Source of the DNA: Paramecium octaurelia
Taxonomy: Eukaryota > Ciliophora > Oligohymenophorea > Peniculida > Parameciidae
Assembly: GCA_905182995.1 (NCBI GenBank)
Contig: CAJJDP010000118.1
Coordinates: 53,062 to 117,061, forward strand
DNA: 64,000 bases
Reading direction: 5' to 3'
In this document: positions 61,014 through 64,000 of the stretch, piece by piece
How positions within the stretch are numbered: the first letter of the stretch is position 1
Layout of the letters: each line of letters opens with the position of its first letter
Translations under genes and position numbers: made by a program
The notes under the pieces: generated by a model
What the model saw: the letters and a program-made list of their open reading frames with translations, nothing else
What the model was told of the DNA's origin: nothing
Databases searched by the model: none

Positions 61014-63500
61014 TCATTAATTTTTCTTTCTTAGTTTATCAATCAATTATGAAATGGCCAAATGGATCTTATTCTTTATTTCATCAATCTTAGCATAAAA
61101 TTCCTTAATTGTTTGTAAATGATCAGTACGATAACTAAAAATATTCTCTTTAATTACCTGATGGTTCTATAAACTTCTTACAGGACTGCATTGACTAAAA
61201 CAGTTGCTCCGTAAGTGTAAGTAACAAAGACTAGCGATGTTATAATTATCATTGTTTAAACTTCGTAATCTACTATTTTAAACCAAATTTTATAATTTCC
61301 AAGGAAGAACATCCCACAAGTAGATATAAATGATCTATAGTAAGTTGTAAACTCGTCAAATCTTTAGGAGAATAGCTAATAGAAGATGAATGCATAGGAA
61401 GCTAAGATGGTAATTGCAAAGATAACTAATTAAAATAAAATGTTGATGTACTAATCATAATGATGTTTTCAGCTCCTTTGGCAGCCATTGCTTAAACAAA
61501 TGCAACTGATTCTGAAATTTAAAATAATTTAAGAGTGTTGAAACCTACTAAAATGATAAGAACTCCTCTAATAATTAATCCATTATTAAATTGATTTGCG
61601 TAATACATGATAGAGGATTCAGCAGAATGTTATAGAATATCCAATGAATCAGAAGGAATTGATGAAAACATTAAGAAACTTACCAATTACAAAATGAATA
61701 TTGTCAATTGATACATAATGCCCACCTATATGAAGGCAGTGAAATCTCTTCTCAGCTAGAAGTTTTAATATTTTTTTTGAATTTGATTAAGAGTTTCTTT
61801 CACAGCAACAAATATCATAATAGAATTTAAAATTCCAGATATGGTTAACATTATATATTCAGTAAGCCAGAAATTGGCTGATTCATCTGGTTTCAAACAT
61901 CTGAAACTTTAAATATGCAATTATTGAACAATTTCATAGCTAGGAGCAATCTCGAAAAAATAGTAAATGACATAGAATTATTCTCTGCTGTCATCATAAA
62001 TTACGATATTGAAGAGTACCATTTTAGTGGTATAGATATTGAACATACCCTAAGATTTGTGTGTTTAAACTTTGTCATCAACATACTCATAAGAGTCATA
62101 AGATTCATCAAAACCACCTCCATCATAATTTGAGAGTATGCCACTAAAAGGAAATACACCAGAATCAGATTCTGTTTTGTATTCACCCCAAGGATAAGTA
62201 TTCCCATCAGAAGCTGTAATTTAACTTTTTAAGGCATTCGTATCACTATATATTGAATAATAACATTCATTATATCCTGATGCTAGTTCGATTTCATTAC
62301 ACGTATAATTACTACTCTAAACCTGAAACACCTTAAACTTAGGTCCCATTTGGATGAATTAGAATTGAATTTTGATTTCTTCTTAAACAGATCCATCCGA
62401 TTGAGTCACATTAAACTTGTCTACAATAGTAATCAAATTGATTTTTTTGTACAGATCATCTATAGTGGAAACAGTATTTAGCCCATATTTAACTTCAAGT
62501 AGATAATTATGCAAGGTTAATCTAACTTAAGAAGTAGTTTCATAATCCATGATATTTTTAGAATTTATATAGATTAAGATAAGAAGAGTGGCTGATAAGA
62601 TCAATAGAAATATTTTCCAGCCTATACTGATATCAGTGCTTTCTTTGTTTTCTTCTTAATTTTGGTTTTCATAAAGTTTCAAACCAGGTTAAACATCTAC
62701 AAATTCATCCAGTTCTTTTCTAATCTATTTTATGTTTTCATCATCCTAACTTGCTTATTGATTCCTATTTGGAAGTGAGATATTGATCTTTTACTCATCC
62801 AGTAAAAAGTTAGTAGCCAATTATTTACGATATACATAAAGACATGCAAATTGGACTTATTCTTTATGAGCAGAGAAGAAGTTTTCAGCTGAATAATTCA
62901 TCAATAGATCCATGCAATTGCAATTCTTATCGACCATTGTGTACTCACTTCTGGATAGTTCCCAATATTAGACACTCCACTCGAAGATCTATTAGAGTGT
63001 TGTTGTTTTCTTAATTAGGAATGTAACACATCTATAGGTGACTGCAAATCCATCGTTAAAATCTTAGGTTTCATCCTCATTCCATCTGGTTAACACAAAC
63101 TTATGAGGATTCTCTAATAAAAAGACAGCTACAGAATTAACATCCATTTTTTAGTTTGATTTGTTCGCTAATAAATACATTCTCGTTTTCTGTTGGGTAA
63201 AGAAATTCTAAAATGTTTTTCTTAGTTTGACATCAGTTTATTCTTAACTCTTCTTCAAAACAACTTGTTCTTGTTCTAATTGTTCTTTAATTTTATCTGT
63301 GCCTAATTCCTTTCGTTATTTCAGAGATTTAGAAAGCCCTTCAATTTGAGTATTCAAATGAAAAAGCTGATGACTTTTATCTGCATAATATTTATCCAAT
63401 CCCTCTATATCTTCCTACATCCTACCAATCTTTGCTTAGTTTCAAAAAGTACCTTTGATTCTAGAGATTTGATTTCCTCCTCCAAAGACTTCGTAGACAT
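61014..63500 (-). CDS. Polycystin-like (TRPP/PKD2) cation channel
   Basis: About 800 residues. It starts MSTKSLEEEIKSLESK with a 23-nt intron then a coiled coil (LEQEQVVLKKSQEQ). A first TM (GWKIFLLILSATLLILIYIN) is followed by a large extracellular region with polycystin TOP-domain features: YNECYYSIYSDTNALKSQ, YPWGEYKTESDSGVFPFSG and NYDGGGFDESYD. Several further hydrophobic segments lie between 62.0 and 61.1 kb (e.g. IITSLVFVTYTYGATVLVNA), and the tail ends in a charged helix (FYAKIDEIKNKIHLAISQLI). Polycystins conduct calcium, often in cilia. The region between coiled coil and first TM (about residues 90-260) is folded-looking and not part of classical PKD2. Exon joints in the TM part were not all resolved. 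Confidence 0.72.
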
Positions 63501-63565
63501 TTATTAATATTAATAAACTTGAAAACAATGTACATAATTCAAATAAACCCTTTTTTACTATATAA

Positions 63566-64000
63566 TCACAACTCAACCAAATCCCTTGCTTTATCCACAT
63601 ATCCATTCTCATCTGGCATAAAATACTACCCGTCCATATAAACTGGTTTCTTTTCTTTATGCATTTTCTTTCTATACTCTTATATTTCTAAAGGATTAAT
63701 TTCATAACAAGCCTTGGTATGTTATACGCAAAATTCATCCTCGATTGTTTCATTTGATTCTCTCTTCATGAGATATTCAGTCAATTAGTCTCTCCAACCA
63801 CCGATAAATACATTGCATCCAGATTGAACTGTTCTGCTGATATATGCATATCCTATGAATTCCTTCTCACAAACTGCACTCAATGCATCCTCAATCAAAA
63901 TTTCACTTTTGCTTTACTTTATCTCTTTCAGAGTCTCCCTAATAATAGCTTAGCACCCCATGCAATAGATATGTTTATCGAAAGTTCTAGGTCTCACAGA
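63566..64000 (-). CDS. Canopy/saposin-like protein, 5' end beyond window
   Basis: A minus-strand frame enters at the window edge and ends at a TGA at 63566, giving about 144 residues. Cys spacing C-x2-C ... C ... C ... C-x6-C (YCMGCQAIIRETLKEI, LSAVCEKEFIGY, VQSGCNVFIGGW, DEFCVQHTKACYEI) fits a saposin-like canopy (CNPY/DUF3456) domain. The C-terminus is charged. Such proteins are ER-lumen chaperone partners; the signal peptide would be outside the window. It is followed after 65 bp by the polycystin-like gene. Confidence 0.65.

Noticed and set aside
1..64000. Bacterial operons, ribosome binding sites, CRISPR or insertion sequences
   Set aside because: Genetic code, introns and gene families are eukaryotic (ciliate); no such elements were seen. 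I also saw no convincing tRNA or rRNA gene, though an eye search can miss tRNAs.

Overview
This is macronuclear-type ciliate DNA, almost certainly from a compact Paramecium. The evidence is direct: AT-rich sequence; long reading frames that only stay open if TAA and TAG are read as glutamine and TGA is the only stop; and spliceosomal introns of about 20-32 nt (GTA...TAG) whose removal repeatedly restores frame and conserved motifs. A trichocyst matrix protein gene (28.0-29.1 kb) and a Cys-rich, GPI-type surface protein (35.0-35.9 kb) agree with Paramecium. Gene models below were spliced by eye; where I list exons, the summed exon length is a multiple of three and ends at TGA.

Layout. 1-5.9 kb (minus): large secreted repeat protein and a CEP164-like WW coiled-coil protein. 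6.3-9.4 kb (plus): COQ8/ADCK kinase-like protein. 9.4-15.9 kb (minus): chorein/VPS13-type protein and an unknown 597-residue protein. 16.1-19.0 kb (plus): two-TM ciliate family protein and an unknown protein. 19.0-22.9 kb (minus): XRN 5'-3' exoribonuclease. 23.2-25 kb: two small plus-strand genes. 25.8-29.9 kb (minus): CBM20 protein, a possible small gene, trichocyst matrix protein, unknown protein. 30-35 kb: AT-rich intergenic DNA, a hydrophobic protein and its close upstream neighbour. 35-37 kb: surface protein (minus) and coiled-coil protein (plus). 37-42.7 kb (minus): NEK kinase and tail-anchored protein. 42.8-45.6 kb (plus): cyclic-nucleotide-binding protein and MAP2K-like kinase. 45.7-46.8 kb (minus): COMM-domain protein and a small unknown. 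46.9-54.4 kb (plus): acylated FHA/RING-CH protein and CFAP61. 54.9-64 kb (minus): cyclic nucleotide phosphodiesterase, FCP/SCP-type phosphatase, unknown, polycystin-like channel, canopy/saposin-like protein running off the edge.

Four places carry an N flanked by two apparently identical 1.31-1.38 kb segments (N at 7608, 32299, 40438, 48225). The left copy ends exactly at the N and the right copy starts exactly after it, so these are best read as unmerged contig overlaps, not biological duplications. They make false truncated or doubled genes; the real locus is probably about 5.4 kb shorter.

Functionally the window is rich in cilium and second-messenger genes (CEP164-like, NEK, CFAP61, polycystin, cNMP-binding protein, PDE, MAP2K), with secretory and surface components (trichocyst matrix, GPI protein, canopy). 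Gene packing is extreme: many neighbours are separated by only 1-38 bp. No bacterial-type operons, CRISPR arrays, insertion sequences or recognisable tRNA/rRNA genes were seen.
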